The translations under genes were made by a program, and so were the position numbers. Positions 35,829-43,863 of a DNA stretch of 64,000 nucleotides are shown one piece after another. Location of the stretch: the NCBI RefSeq assembly GCF_018130465.1, contig NZ_JAFCKJ010000017.1, positions 115,036 through 179,035 of the forward strand, given 5' to 3'. The notes beneath the pieces are model-generated. The model saw only the letters and a list, made by a program, of their open reading frames with translations. It was not told the DNA's origin and searched no databases. Origin of the DNA: Bradyrhizobium canariense. Lineage in GTDB: Bacteria > Pseudomonadota > Alphaproteobacteria > Rhizobiales > Xanthobacteraceae. Position 1 is the first letter of the stretch. Each line of letters starts with the position of its first letter.

Positions 35829-36953
35829 ATGTTGAGATCGACCCGACGCATCGCATCCGGCGCGCCCCGCGCTGCGATCGCCACCACCCTCGCTTTCCTC
35901 ACTCTCATTTCTGGAGTCCGCGCCGGCATGGCCGAGACCTTCGCCTATGTCGGCAACGCCGACAGCAACGACATCAGCGTGTTCAAGATGGCCGAGAGCG
36001 GCGAGATGACGCCCGTGCAGACGGCCGCCTTCACCGGCGTCGAAAAGCCCGGCTCCTCCACGCCGCTCGCGATCACGCCCGATCATCGCGTGCTGATCGC
36101 CGGTGTCCGCTCGCAGCCGTTCGTTGCGGTGAGCTTTGCGATCGATCCGAAGACGGGCCAGCTCAGCCATATCGGCAACGGCCCGCTCGCCGACAGCATG
36201 GCCAACATCGCCTTTGACCGCGGCGGCAAATTCCTGTTCAGCGCCTCCTATGGCGGCAACAAGGTCGCGCTGAATCCGCTGCTCGCCAACGGCGTCGCGG
36301 GCGAGCCGAAGCAGGTGATCCCGACCGGGTTGAACGCGCACGCTTTCCTGCCCTCGCCCGACAACCGCTTCGTGTTCGCGACCAATCTCGGCTCCGACCA
36401 GGTGCTGGCCTTCGCGTTCGATGCCACGACCGGTACGCTCACGCCGAGCGATCCGCCGGCCCACAAGGTGCCGGAGAAATCGGGGCCGCGGCATTTCGTG
36501 TTCCACCCCAACGGCAAGTTCGTCTATCTCCTCCACGAGCTGAACGGCGACGTCGCGGCGTTCGCCTATGAGGCCAAGGGCGGCGCATGGGACGAGATCC
36601 AGCGCACCACCGCGCTGCCGGAAGGCTTTTCGGGAAAACCCTGGGCCGCCGACATCCACATCACCCCCGACGGCCGTTTCCTCTACGCCTCCGAGCGCAC
36701 CACCAGCACGCTCACGGCCTACAAGGTCGATGCAACAACCGGCAAGCTGACCACGATCGGCAGCGTGCCGACCGAGAAGCAGCCGCGCGGCTTCCACATC
36801 GATCCCAGCGGGCGCTACCTCGCCGCGGTCGGCGAGCTCTCCGACAGCATGACGGTCTATGCCATCGACCAGAGCAGCGGCGCACTCGCCAAGCTGAAAT
36901 CCTACGCCACCGGCAAGAAGCCGAACTGGGCGGAGTTCTTGAGCCTGCCGTGA
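35829..36953 (+). CDS. Exported lactonase-family seven-bladed beta-propeller
   Basis: This 374-residue protein has an N-terminal signal (ATTLAFLTLISGVRAGMAE) and then repeating blades, each with a DGRFLYASER- or DNRFVFATNL-like strand. It matches the YbhE-type lactonase family, whose cytosolic members hydrolyse 6-phosphogluconolactone. Here the signal peptide places it in the periplasm, so a phosphorylated cytosolic sugar is unlikely as substrate. Another lactone or a non-enzymatic role is possible. The ATG at 35829 has AGGAGG 5 bases upstream. Monocistronic. Confidence 0.87.
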   Translation: MLRSTRRIASGAPRAAIATTLAFLTLISGVRAGMAETFAYVGNADSNDISVFKMAESGEMTPVQTAAFTGVEKPGSSTPLAITPDHRVLIAGVRSQPFVAVSFAIDPKTGQLSHIGNGPLADSMANIAFDRGGKFLFSASYGGNKVALNPLLANGVAGEPKQVIPTGLNAHAFLPSPDNRFVFATNLGSDQVLAFAFDATTGTLTPSDPPAHKVPEKSGPRHFVFHPNGKFVYLLHELNGDVAAFAYEAKGGAWDEIQRTTALPEGFSGKPWAADIHITPDGRFLYASERTTSTLTAYKVDATTGKLTTIGSVPTEKQPRGFHIDPSGRYLAAVGELSDSMTVYAIDQSSGALAKLKSYATGKKPNWAEFLSLP

Positions 36954-36989
36954 GATTGCTCCGCTTTGGAGGCTGCGGGATGAGTTCGG

Positions 36990-37108
36990 CCTGCATGGTT
37001 CGAGACGCCCGCTTTGGCGGGCTCCTCACCATGAGGGTCTGACATCTCGCCGCGAAGCACGACCTCATCCTGAGGGCCCGCCGCAGGCGGGCGTCTCGAA
37101 GGATGGCC
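36990..37108. repeat. Palindromic intergenic repeat, second member of the CATGGTTCGAGACG family
   Basis: CTGCATGGTTCGAGACG and CTCCTCACCATGAGGG at the left are answered by CCTCATCCTGAGGGC and CGTCTCGAAGGATGGCC at the right, with inner GC-rich arms. Same family as 6897-7013. Confidence 0.75.
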
Positions 37109-37287
37109 ACAGGGACGGGAGGAAGACAGCGAACCTTGGCGCCAGTCCCGAAGACTAATTCAACGGGCGGCATCGCGCCGCCCATGCTGCTGCGGCATTC
37201 TCATCCGGCCGGCCCTTATGTGGCCTTGGCTCGCAGCGATCGCTTCTGCTAACGATGAGGCCGTCAAGGCCCCAACCGGAATGACCG

Positions 37288-38175
37288 ATGCGTCCTTTGC
37301 CTGCGCGTTCTGTTTCCAGACATCTCGTTGCGATCACCGGACTGCTGTTGCTGTCCGCCCAGCCCGCGCCTGCCGCCGATGACGACGCGCCCAAGGGGCC
37401 GGCGGTCACGGTGCTGAAGGTCGCAAAATCCTGTTTCTCCGACATCGTCGAGGCCACCGGCACGATCATCGCGCGCGAGGAAAGCTCGGTGCGGCCCGAG
37501 CGGCCCGGCCTGAAGGTGACGGAGGTGCTGGCGGAAGCCGGCGAGACCACCACCGCAGGCCAGGTGCTGGCGCGGCTGGCGCTGCCCGAGGGCGGCACGC
37601 TTCAGGTCACCGCCCCCGTGGCAGGCGTGATCGCGACGTCGACCGCGCAGATCGGCAACCTCGCCTCGGCCAAGGGCGAGGCGCTGTTCACGATCGTGGC
37701 GCGCAGCGAATACGATCTCGTCGGGCTCGTCGCGACCGGCGATATGCGCAAGCTCGCGGTCAACCAGATCGCGACCGTGCGCATCGCCGGCGCCGGCGAT
37801 ATCGACGGCAAGGTGCGCCGCATCGGCCCGACGGTCGAGCCGAACATCCAGCAGGGCATGGTCTATATCGGCATCTCCTCGCAGAAGCGGCTGTTGCTGA
37901 ATGCGAGCGGCCGCGCGCTGATCAAGTCCGGGCAGAGCTGCAACGTCGCGGTGCCGCTGACCTCGGTGCAATATTCCTCCGCCGGCACCGTCGTGCAGGT
38001 GATCCGCCGCAACCGCGTCGAGACCAAGCGCGTCGAGGTCGGACTGATGTCGGGCGGCAATATCGAGGTGCGCGACGGCCTCAACGAAGGCGATATCGTC
38101 GTCGCCCGCGCCGGCGCGCTGCTGCGCGAAGGCGATCCGGTGCGCACGGTGATGTCCGCGGAAGCGGCGAAGTAG
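37288..38175 (+). CDS. Orphan efflux-type periplasmic adaptor (HlyD/MFP family)
   Basis: This 295-residue secreted protein (signal ending QPAPAADDD) has a lipoyl motif (GLKVTEVLAEAGETTTAGQVLARL), beta-barrel and C-terminal domain (VEVGLMSGGNIEVRDGLNEGDIVVA). It is a paralogue of the adaptor at 10702-11631. Shared features are CFSD near the start, the same barrel spacing and the same ending. Unlike that protein it has a cleavable signal instead of an anchor, and no RND permease follows. It may serve a pump encoded elsewhere, including the one at 11631 (inference). Confidence 0.85.
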   Translation: MRPLPARSVSRHLVAITGLLLLSAQPAPAADDDAPKGPAVTVLKVAKSCFSDIVEATGTIIAREESSVRPERPGLKVTEVLAEAGETTTAGQVLARLALPEGGTLQVTAPVAGVIATSTAQIGNLASAKGEALFTIVARSEYDLVGLVATGDMRKLAVNQIATVRIAGAGDIDGKVRRIGPTVEPNIQQGMVYIGISSQKRLLLNASGRALIKSGQSCNVAVPLTSVQYSSAGTVVQVIRRNRVETKRVEVGLMSGGNIEVRDGLNEGDIVVARAGALLREGDPVRTVMSAEAAK

Positions 38176-38221
38176 ATCCCGCCACAACCGTCATTGCAGA
38201 TGCGCGCTGAGCACGTGGATC

Positions 38222-38317
38222 GTAGGGTGGATTAGCCGAAGGCGTAATCCACCTATTTGCTTTCCACGCTGACGAGAGAGAGAAGTGGTGGATTACGCTT
38301 CGCTAATCCACCCTTAC
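38222..38317. repeat. Palindromic repeat GTAGGGTGGATTAGC family
   Basis: GTAGGGTGGATTAGC (38222) is answered by GCTAATCCACCCTTAC (to 38317), with a nested pair GGCGTAATCCACC and GGTGGATTACGC. This family is widespread in proteobacterial intergenic DNA. It lies between convergent genes. Confidence 0.75.
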
Positions 38318-38332
38318 AAGCGCCGCGAAAAA

Positions 38333-39181
38333 CTAGCCGCCGGCTTCGCCGAAATGGACATCCTCGAGCAGCGAGGAGGAGACGGACGGGACCTGGTCGC
38401 CTTCGCTCGCGCGCGAGATGGCGACGCGGGTCTTGTTGAAGACGCTCTCGGCGCTGCCCTGCGCATTGAGGTTGTTGAGGAACTCGCTGACCAGCACGCT
38501 GTGCTCGCCCTTGCCGTCGTCGACGACCTTGCCGGGCGAGGCCGAGGAGAGGATCAGCGCATTGTCCGGCGCGCTGATCGGCGCGAGGCCGTGGCTGTAG
38601 GAGCGGAAACGGCGCTCATAGGGATTGCGGCGGGAGGCGTCGACCACGACGAGCTTGGCCTTGGCGCCCTGCTCCTTCATCATGTCGAGCACGCCCTCGA
38701 TGGAGACGCCCTGGCGGCGGACATCGTTTTCTTTCCAGATCACGGCATCGACCGGCAGCATGTAGCTCTCGCGACCGGCCTGCACGCCGTAGCCGCCGAA
38801 GAACAGCATGACGACGGTGTCGCGCTTGATCCGGGACTTCAGGCGATTGACGGCGCGGACCATGTCGTCCTTGGTCGCGTCTTCCACCATGTCGACGTCA
38901 AAGCCGCTCTTGCGCAGCGACGAGGACAGCGCGCGGGCGTCGTTGATCGACTGCGTCAGCGGCGCGCTTGCGTCGGGGTAATGTCCATTGCCGATGACGA
39001 GGGCGAGACGCGAGGCCTGGCCGATCGAGCCGGTGATCTGGTCGGTCGAGACGGCCTTGGCTGCATCGAGCGCCCGCATGTTGAGAGCAGCGTGGGCGCC
39101 GATCACGAGCGACACCGTGCCAATCAGGGCTGCGGCGACCGCGATCGTGCGTCGGGAAAGGTCGAGCTGCCTTAAATTCAT
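38333..39181 (-). CDS. Caspase-fold protein with dead active site, single-domain copy
   Basis: This 282-residue protein has an N-terminal membrane anchor or signal (TIAVAAALIGTVSLVIGAHA) and a C14-type caspase fold opening RLALVIGNGHYP near 58. The dyad is missing: the SGHG His is Tyr 131 (GGYGVQ) and the DAC Cys is Ser 183 (DASRRNPYERRFR). It is clearly homologous to the copy at 8207-9727 (shared DASRRNP, ERRFRS, VSSSL) but has no linker or TPRs. The ATG at 39181 has AGGAA about 9 bases upstream. A perfect CRP-type site lies about 300 bp upstream in the divergent gap. Confidence 0.9.
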   Translation of the reverse strand: MNLRQLDLSRRTIAVAAALIGTVSLVIGAHAALNMRALDAAKAVSTDQITGSIGQASRLALVIGNGHYPDASAPLTQSINDARALSSSLRKSGFDVDMVEDATKDDMVRAVNRLKSRIKRDTVVMLFFGGYGVQAGRESYMLPVDAVIWKENDVRRQGVSIEGVLDMMKEQGAKAKLVVVDASRRNPYERRFRSYSHGLAPISAPDNALILSSASPGKVVDDGKGEHSVLVSEFLNNLNAQGSAESVFNKTRVAISRASEGDQVPSVSSSLLEDVHFGEAGG

Positions 39182-39475
39182 CTCGGTTCGTTCCTGTGCC
39201 AAAGACCAGCCAAGCGCGCGCACACTGTTTGAGTAGCGCGATGGCGTCTTTAGGTTTGAGGGATTGGCCGGGGGTGTGCCCCCGAATTGCGCGCAATTTG
39301 CGGCGCCGCACCAAACAAACCCTTAACCGGATATCGCCGCCCCGGCAATAGATTGCCCAGACTTTGAGCTAAATCACTGAAGTCATTAGTTAATTCCCTT
39401 GCCCAAAAGTCTCCATTTTCCGCGCCCCCGTAGCTTCCCGGAGCCTGATCATGCAGCCTCCGTGCCGGCTTTTTC

Positions 39476-39491
39476 TGTGACTCTCGTCACA
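39476..39491. promoter_or_regulatory. Perfect CRP-type binding site in the 420-bp divergent gap
   Basis: TGTGA-CTCTCG-TCACA matches the consensus exactly. It is centred about 118 bp upstream of the DxDTTA-motif gene (39602) and about 300 bp upstream of the pseudo-caspase gene (39181). The remainder of 39182-39601 shows no gene and only an AT-rich stretch near 39370. Confidence 0.6.
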
Positions 39492-39601
39492 TTTGTATTT
39501 CCTGCGAATCCGGGTAGCTTTTTCAACGACTTGCAGGGGGTGGCGCGCGGCTGGGAGCGTGCCGGCTGGCCCTCGGCCAAATTCCCGCGACCAGGTATTT
39601 C

Positions 39602-41332
39602 ATGAGCTTTCAATATTTTGCCGGCGCCGCCTGCCGGGCGCTGACGGCACGGAAGGACGGCCCCTCGCTTTACGACGTCTGCGATCCCGTATTGTCTGTT
39701 GCGGCCAGCGGCGATCCGCATCTGGCCAAGTTCTACAAGACCGCGCTCGGCAATCCCGCATTGCGGGTGCTGCTCCGCCGCGCAGGCCTGCCCGAGCTGC
39801 GCGACGAAGGGAAACTGGCCCGGCTGCGCGAGGCGCTGGTTCGCGCCCGCGACGAGGCCGAGCCCGATTGGGCGGCGGTCGGCCAGCCCGTCGCCGATCT
39901 CGTCGACAGCATCGCGCTGGATCATCCCAAGCCGCCGCCGGCCATGTTCACCGGCTCCATGCCGCAACAATCGCGGATCGACAGCGCGATCCGGGACTGC
40001 GCGCAGCATCTGCTGGGCTCGTACCGCAAAAATGGCTTTCTGCCGACCTACGCCGCGTTCAACCTGATCGGCGATCCTGATTTCCGCGGGCGCGAGCTGA
40101 CCATGGCGCTCACGGGTCTCAACGCGCGCGGCTACAAGAACTCCTCGCTGCTGTTTAACCTCGCCCGCGTCTTCATCGCGCGATCGCCGGCACGCGGGGT
40201 GGTCAATCCGCCCTGGCGAGGGGTTGCCGAACCGATGTGGGAACCGGTGCAGATCCGCCACCGCTCGGCCTATTACGACGCGTTCTTCATCGAGGCGCTG
40301 TTGAGTTACGTCGAGACCGGGCTCGCCTCGTCCGCCGACAAGGTTGCGGCGGAGCGCGCGGTCTCCGACATGGTCGATTTCTGCGTCAACATCAGCCGCG
40401 AAGAGGTCGAGGGCACCGACGGGGCGCGGTTCAACGTCATCACCGCGCTCGCGCCCGCGCCGCATCCGCGCTTCTCACGCTACTTCGCCCAGATCAAGCA
40501 GGACCTCGGTTTCGGCGTCTACGTGCCGGATTGCGACACCACGGCGTGCTCGATCTCCGCGGCAACGCAGGCCGGCTGCACCGATCCGATCCTCGACCAG
40601 CCGCTGCTGGATTTCTACGCCGGCTACCAGGTGCACGCCGGCGTCAACGAGCCGCGCGTGACCGTGCCACTCAACGACGATATCGACTACGAGGGCGGGG
40701 TTGCGACCTGGATCGACAACCTCAAGGGCGAGCGGCCCTATGGCAACGATCTCGATCCGACGCTCAATCTCGACATTCTCGAGGTCAGCTTCCGTAACCT
40801 CGCGCGCTGGAAAGTATTGGAGACGCCGGCGCGGCTTGCCACCGTGCATCGCATCATCGGCTTCCAGAAGCGGCTGGCGGCGAGCGGCGCCTTCGCCAAT
40901 CCACGCTCGCACATCTATTATTTGCCGGAGCTTTACAGCGCCTATTTCGGCCGCTGCTACGCCGCCTTCCTGGCGCTGCCGCTGGCGGCGCAGGCTGTCA
41001 TCGATCCCGACGGCGATTTCGATTTCATCCGCCACCGCGTGCTCTCTTACGTCAAGGGCGAGCTGATGGCCGCCGAGATGAACGTGTTCGACGCGGCACT
41101 GGCGCTGATCGCGCTCGGCCATCTCGGCGCCGACCCGCGCGCCTTTGCGCCGGCGCTGAACGTGATCGTCGCTGCCATCGGCGAAGGCGGCCGCCGCGGC
41201 CCGTTCCGCGCCTATGAATGGAACAAGATGAAGACGCCGACGCGGATCCTGGTGGGCGGCCCGGAGGTCACGTCGGCGTTCGTGCTGATGGGGCTGGCGG
41301 TGGCGAAGCGGGCGATGATGGGGCGGGGATGA
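39602..41332 (+). CDS. All-helical hypothetical protein with a DxDTTA motif
   Basis: A 576-residue soluble protein with no signal peptide and a helical, toroid-like pattern. Around residues 308-318 it carries VPDCDTTACSISA. This resembles the DxDD(T)A acid motif of class II terpene cyclases and related prenyltransferase-like alpha/alpha barrels. QW repeats were not seen, so homology is uncertain. Later it has a conserved-looking YYLPELYSAYFGRCYAAF block. I do not recognise the family. The ATG at 39602 has a weak AGGT site. A CRP-type site sits about 118 bp upstream. Monocistronic. Confidence 0.75.
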   Translation: MSFQYFAGAACRALTARKDGPSLYDVCDPVLSVAASGDPHLAKFYKTALGNPALRVLLRRAGLPELRDEGKLARLREALVRARDEAEPDWAAVGQPVADLVDSIALDHPKPPPAMFTGSMPQQSRIDSAIRDCAQHLLGSYRKNGFLPTYAAFNLIGDPDFRGRELTMALTGLNARGYKNSSLLFNLARVFIARSPARGVVNPPWRGVAEPMWEPVQIRHRSAYYDAFFIEALLSYVETGLASSADKVAAERAVSDMVDFCVNISREEVEGTDGARFNVITALAPAPHPRFSRYFAQIKQDLGFGVYVPDCDTTACSISAATQAGCTDPILDQPLLDFYAGYQVHAGVNEPRVTVPLNDDIDYEGGVATWIDNLKGERPYGNDLDPTLNLDILEVSFRNLARWKVLETPARLATVHRIIGFQKRLAASGAFANPRSHIYYLPELYSAYFGRCYAAFLALPLAAQAVIDPDGDFDFIRHRVLSYVKGELMAAEMNVFDAALALIALGHLGADPRAFAPALNVIVAAIGEGGRRGPFRAYEWNKMKTPTRILVGGPEVTSAFVLMGLAVAKRAMMGRG

Positions 41333-41335
41333 GGT

Positions 41336-41485
41336 TTCGTGCCCCGGACGTAGCGCAGTGCTCTTCAGCGATGCGCTGCAGAGCCGGGGCCCAAGCCATC
41401 AAGACCAACGCTTGCGGTTTTCTGGATCCCGGCTCAGCGGAGTGGCGTTACACGCCGCACCGCGTCCGGGACACGAGAGCTGTTC
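41336..41485. repeat. Intergenic repeat, CCGGACGTAGCGCAGTGC family
   Basis: CCCCGGACGTAGCGCAGTG, GATGCGCTGCAGAGCCGGGG and the mirror parts GATCCCGGCTC and CGCGTCCGGGACACG form a composite palindrome. A related unit is at 60284-60336. It fills most of the gap before the nuclease-like gene. Confidence 0.65.
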
Positions 41486-41596
41486 ACCCGATGACGGGAA
41501 GTTGAAAGCCCAACTGTCAGGCACATGCTGGCCGGGCGGACAAAAGCCGACCACAATTGCGGGGTCTATCGCAATTTTCATCACACGCGGACCGGC

Positions 41597-42337
41597 ATGT
41601 TGCGAAAATTCCTGATTGCGCTGTCATTGCTCGCCTTATCCTTGCCCGGCTTGCCGGCGCCAGCTGAGGCCGCCGACATCACCGGCATCGCAAAGGTCCG
41701 CGCCGGCGACGCCGTCGTGATCGGCAACACGCGGATCAGGCTCGGCGGCATCGACGCGCCCGCGGTCGACCAGCTCTGCCTCAACACCAAGGACGAGCGC
41801 TGGACCTGCGGCATCGCGGCCCGCGACGAGCTCGCCAAATACACCGAGGGCAAGAGCTGGGTCTGCCATGCCCGCGCGATCGACCGGCGCGGCCGCACCG
41901 TGGCGCGCTGCGAGGTCGGCGGCGAGGACATCCAGAAATGGCTGGTGCGGAGCGGGTGGGCGTTGGCCTACACCCGCGTCTCTCGCGACTACGAACCCGA
42001 TGAAGCTGCCGCGCGGGAGGCAAAAGCCGGGATGTGGCAGGGCGCCTTCATCGCGCCCTGGGACTGGCGCGTGCGCAACAAGAAGACGACGATATTGGGC
42101 GCGACCAAGCCGCCCGACGGCTCGCATTCGGTGCTGCTCGCCTCCGCCTCGGGCCCCGTTGCCCCCTCGCCGGACTGCACCATCAAGGGCAACGTCAACA
42201 GTGCCGGCGAATGCATCTACCACCAGCCAAACAGCCGCTGGTACACCCAGATCAAGATGAAGATCAGCAAAGGCACGCGCTGGTTCTGCTCGGTGGAAGA
42301 CGCGGAAGCCGCCGGCTGCCGCGAAACGAAGAGATAG
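41597..42337 (+). CDS. Thermonuclease (SNase)-like exported protein
   Basis: A 246-residue protein with a signal peptide (LIALSLLALSLPGLPAPAEA), an SNase-like barrel (KVRAGDAVVIGNTRIRLGGIDAP) and a C-terminal domain (CTIKGNVNSAGECIYH ... WFCSVEDAEAAGC). That C-terminal domain is typical of bacterial SNase-like proteins. Compared with staphylococcal nuclease, the Asp 21, Arg 35, Asp 40 and Arg 87 equivalents appear kept (AGDAV, RIRLGGID, GRTVARC). Glu 43 appears replaced by Ala in IDAPAVDQ, so activity may be weak or lost. The ATG at 41597 starts the signal peptide. Confidence 0.85.
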   Translation: MLRKFLIALSLLALSLPGLPAPAEAADITGIAKVRAGDAVVIGNTRIRLGGIDAPAVDQLCLNTKDERWTCGIAARDELAKYTEGKSWVCHARAIDRRGRTVARCEVGGEDIQKWLVRSGWALAYTRVSRDYEPDEAAAREAKAGMWQGAFIAPWDWRVRNKKTTILGATKPPDGSHSVLLASASGPVAPSPDCTIKGNVNSAGECIYHQPNSRWYTQIKMKISKGTRWFCSVEDAEAAGCRETKR

Positions 42338-42435
42338 AGCCCCAGCCCTGCGTTTTACGTGCTTTTCTTGGGCTTCTGCGGCGCGTAAAAGAAAGCAACC
42401 TCCAGACCGTTTTCACGACACAAGGAAGAATAGCA

Positions 42436-43623
42436 ATGACCGTTCGCGCGGGCCGGGAATTTCTGGCCATCCCCGGGCCCACCACGATGCCCGACGAGGT
42501 GCTGCGGGCGATGCATCGTCCGGCGATCGACATCTACTCCAAACAGATGACCGATCTGACCGAGAGCCTGCTCAGCGACATCTCGAAACTGTTTGCGACC
42601 AAGGGCAAGTCCTACATCTACATCGCCAACGGGCACGGCGCCTGGGAAGCGGCGCTGAGCAACGTGCTGTCGCGCGGCGACAAGGTGCTGGTGCTCGAAA
42701 GCGGACGGTTCGCGATCGGCTGGGGCAATGCCGCAGCCCTGATGGGCGCCGAGGTCGAGGTGCTCAAGGGCGACTGGCGCCGCGCGGTGCGGCCGCACGA
42801 GGTCGAGGAGCGCCTGCGCCGCGACAAGGAGCATACGATCAAGGCCGTCGTCGTCGTCCAGGTCGACACGGCCTCAGGCGTGCAGAACGACATCGAGGCG
42901 ATCGGCAAGGCGATCAAGGCGAGCGGCCATCCGGCGCTGTACATGGTCGACACCGTCGCCTCGCTCGGCTGCATGCCGTTCGAGATGGACAAATGGGGCA
43001 TCGACGTTGCGATGTCGGGCTCGCAAAAGGGCCTGATGACGCCGCCCGGCCTCGGCTTCGTCGCGGCCAACGCGCGCGCGCTCGAGGTGCAGAAGAAGGC
43101 CAACATGTCGACGCCCTATTGGAGCTGGAGCGAGCGCGAGGGCACCGAGCATTATCGCAAATATGCCGGCACCGCGCCGGTGCATCTGTTGTTCGCGCTG
43201 CGCCAGGCCATTGACCTGCTGCACGAGGAGGGGCTGGAGAACGCCTTCCGCCGCCACAGCCTGCTTGCCGAGGCCGCCCGCCGCGCCGTCGGCGCGTGGT
43301 CGGAAGGCCAGGTGCTCGGCTTCAACGTCGCTGAAGCCAGCGAACGCTCCAACACCGTGACCACGGTGACGATGAGCAACGGCCACGACCCGGCAATACT
43401 GCAACGCTATTGCAAGGAGAAGTGCGGCGTGGTGCTCGGCACCGGCATCGGCGATCTCTCGGGACAAGCCTTCCGCATCGCCCATATGGGCCATATCAAC
43501 GCCCCGATGCTGCTCGGCACGTTGGGCGTGATCGAGATCGGGCTGAACGCGCTGAAAATCCCGCACGGCAAAGGCGGGCTCGAAGCGGCGGTTGCGTATC
43601 TCGGCGAAGAGGTGGCGGTGTAG
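42436..43623 (+). CDS. Class V aminotransferase (serine/alanine-glyoxylate type)
   Basis: A 395-residue PLP enzyme. The N terminus (GREFLAIPGPTTMPDEVLRAM) and the substrate loop (ANGHGAWEAALSNVLSRGDKVLV) are characteristic. The PLP lysine is in SGSQKGLMTPPGLGF. It most resembles serine-glyoxylate aminotransferase of the serine cycle or photorespiration-like glyoxylate handling, which turns serine and glyoxylate into hydroxypyruvate and glycine. Alanine-glyoxylate activity cannot be excluded. The ATG at 42436 follows AAGGAAG by about 8 bases. No partner genes of the serine cycle are adjacent. Confidence 0.9.
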   Translation: MTVRAGREFLAIPGPTTMPDEVLRAMHRPAIDIYSKQMTDLTESLLSDISKLFATKGKSYIYIANGHGAWEAALSNVLSRGDKVLVLESGRFAIGWGNAAALMGAEVEVLKGDWRRAVRPHEVEERLRRDKEHTIKAVVVVQVDTASGVQNDIEAIGKAIKASGHPALYMVDTVASLGCMPFEMDKWGIDVAMSGSQKGLMTPPGLGFVAANARALEVQKKANMSTPYWSWSEREGTEHYRKYAGTAPVHLLFALRQAIDLLHEEGLENAFRRHSLLAEAARRAVGAWSEGQVLGFNVAEASERSNTVTTVTMSNGHDPAILQRYCKEKCGVVLGTGIGDLSGQAFRIAHMGHINAPMLLGTLGVIEIGLNALKIPHGKGGLEAAVAYLGEEVAV

Positions 43624-43656
43624 GCGGAACACTCTGCTGTAACCCCACACTCCCTT

Positions 43657-43814
43657 GTCGTCCCGGCGAAGGCCGGGACCCATACCGCGTGATCAATCCG
43701 TGACGCACGGTGCCCGTACCGCGGAAGACCTTTTAACTGCGAGTCTTCGCCAAACCCCTCCCTGGGTTATGGGTCCCCGCCCCCGTGCGCAATTGCGCAC
43801 TAGGCCGGGACGAC
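43657..43814. repeat. Long composite palindromic repeat, copy 1
   Basis: GTCGTCCCGGCGAAGGCCGG at the left is answered by GGCCGGGACGAC at the right, with a shared inner region (CCATACCGCGTGAT, TACCGCGGAAG, GGGTTATGGGTCC). It is a second copy of 48713-48853. The two lie at either end of the MBOAT to oligopeptidase block. Confidence 0.75.
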
Positions 43815-43863
43815 GGCGGAGTTTGTGGTCGCGCCCGGCCTCATACTCGCAGCCGCCCAAGAT

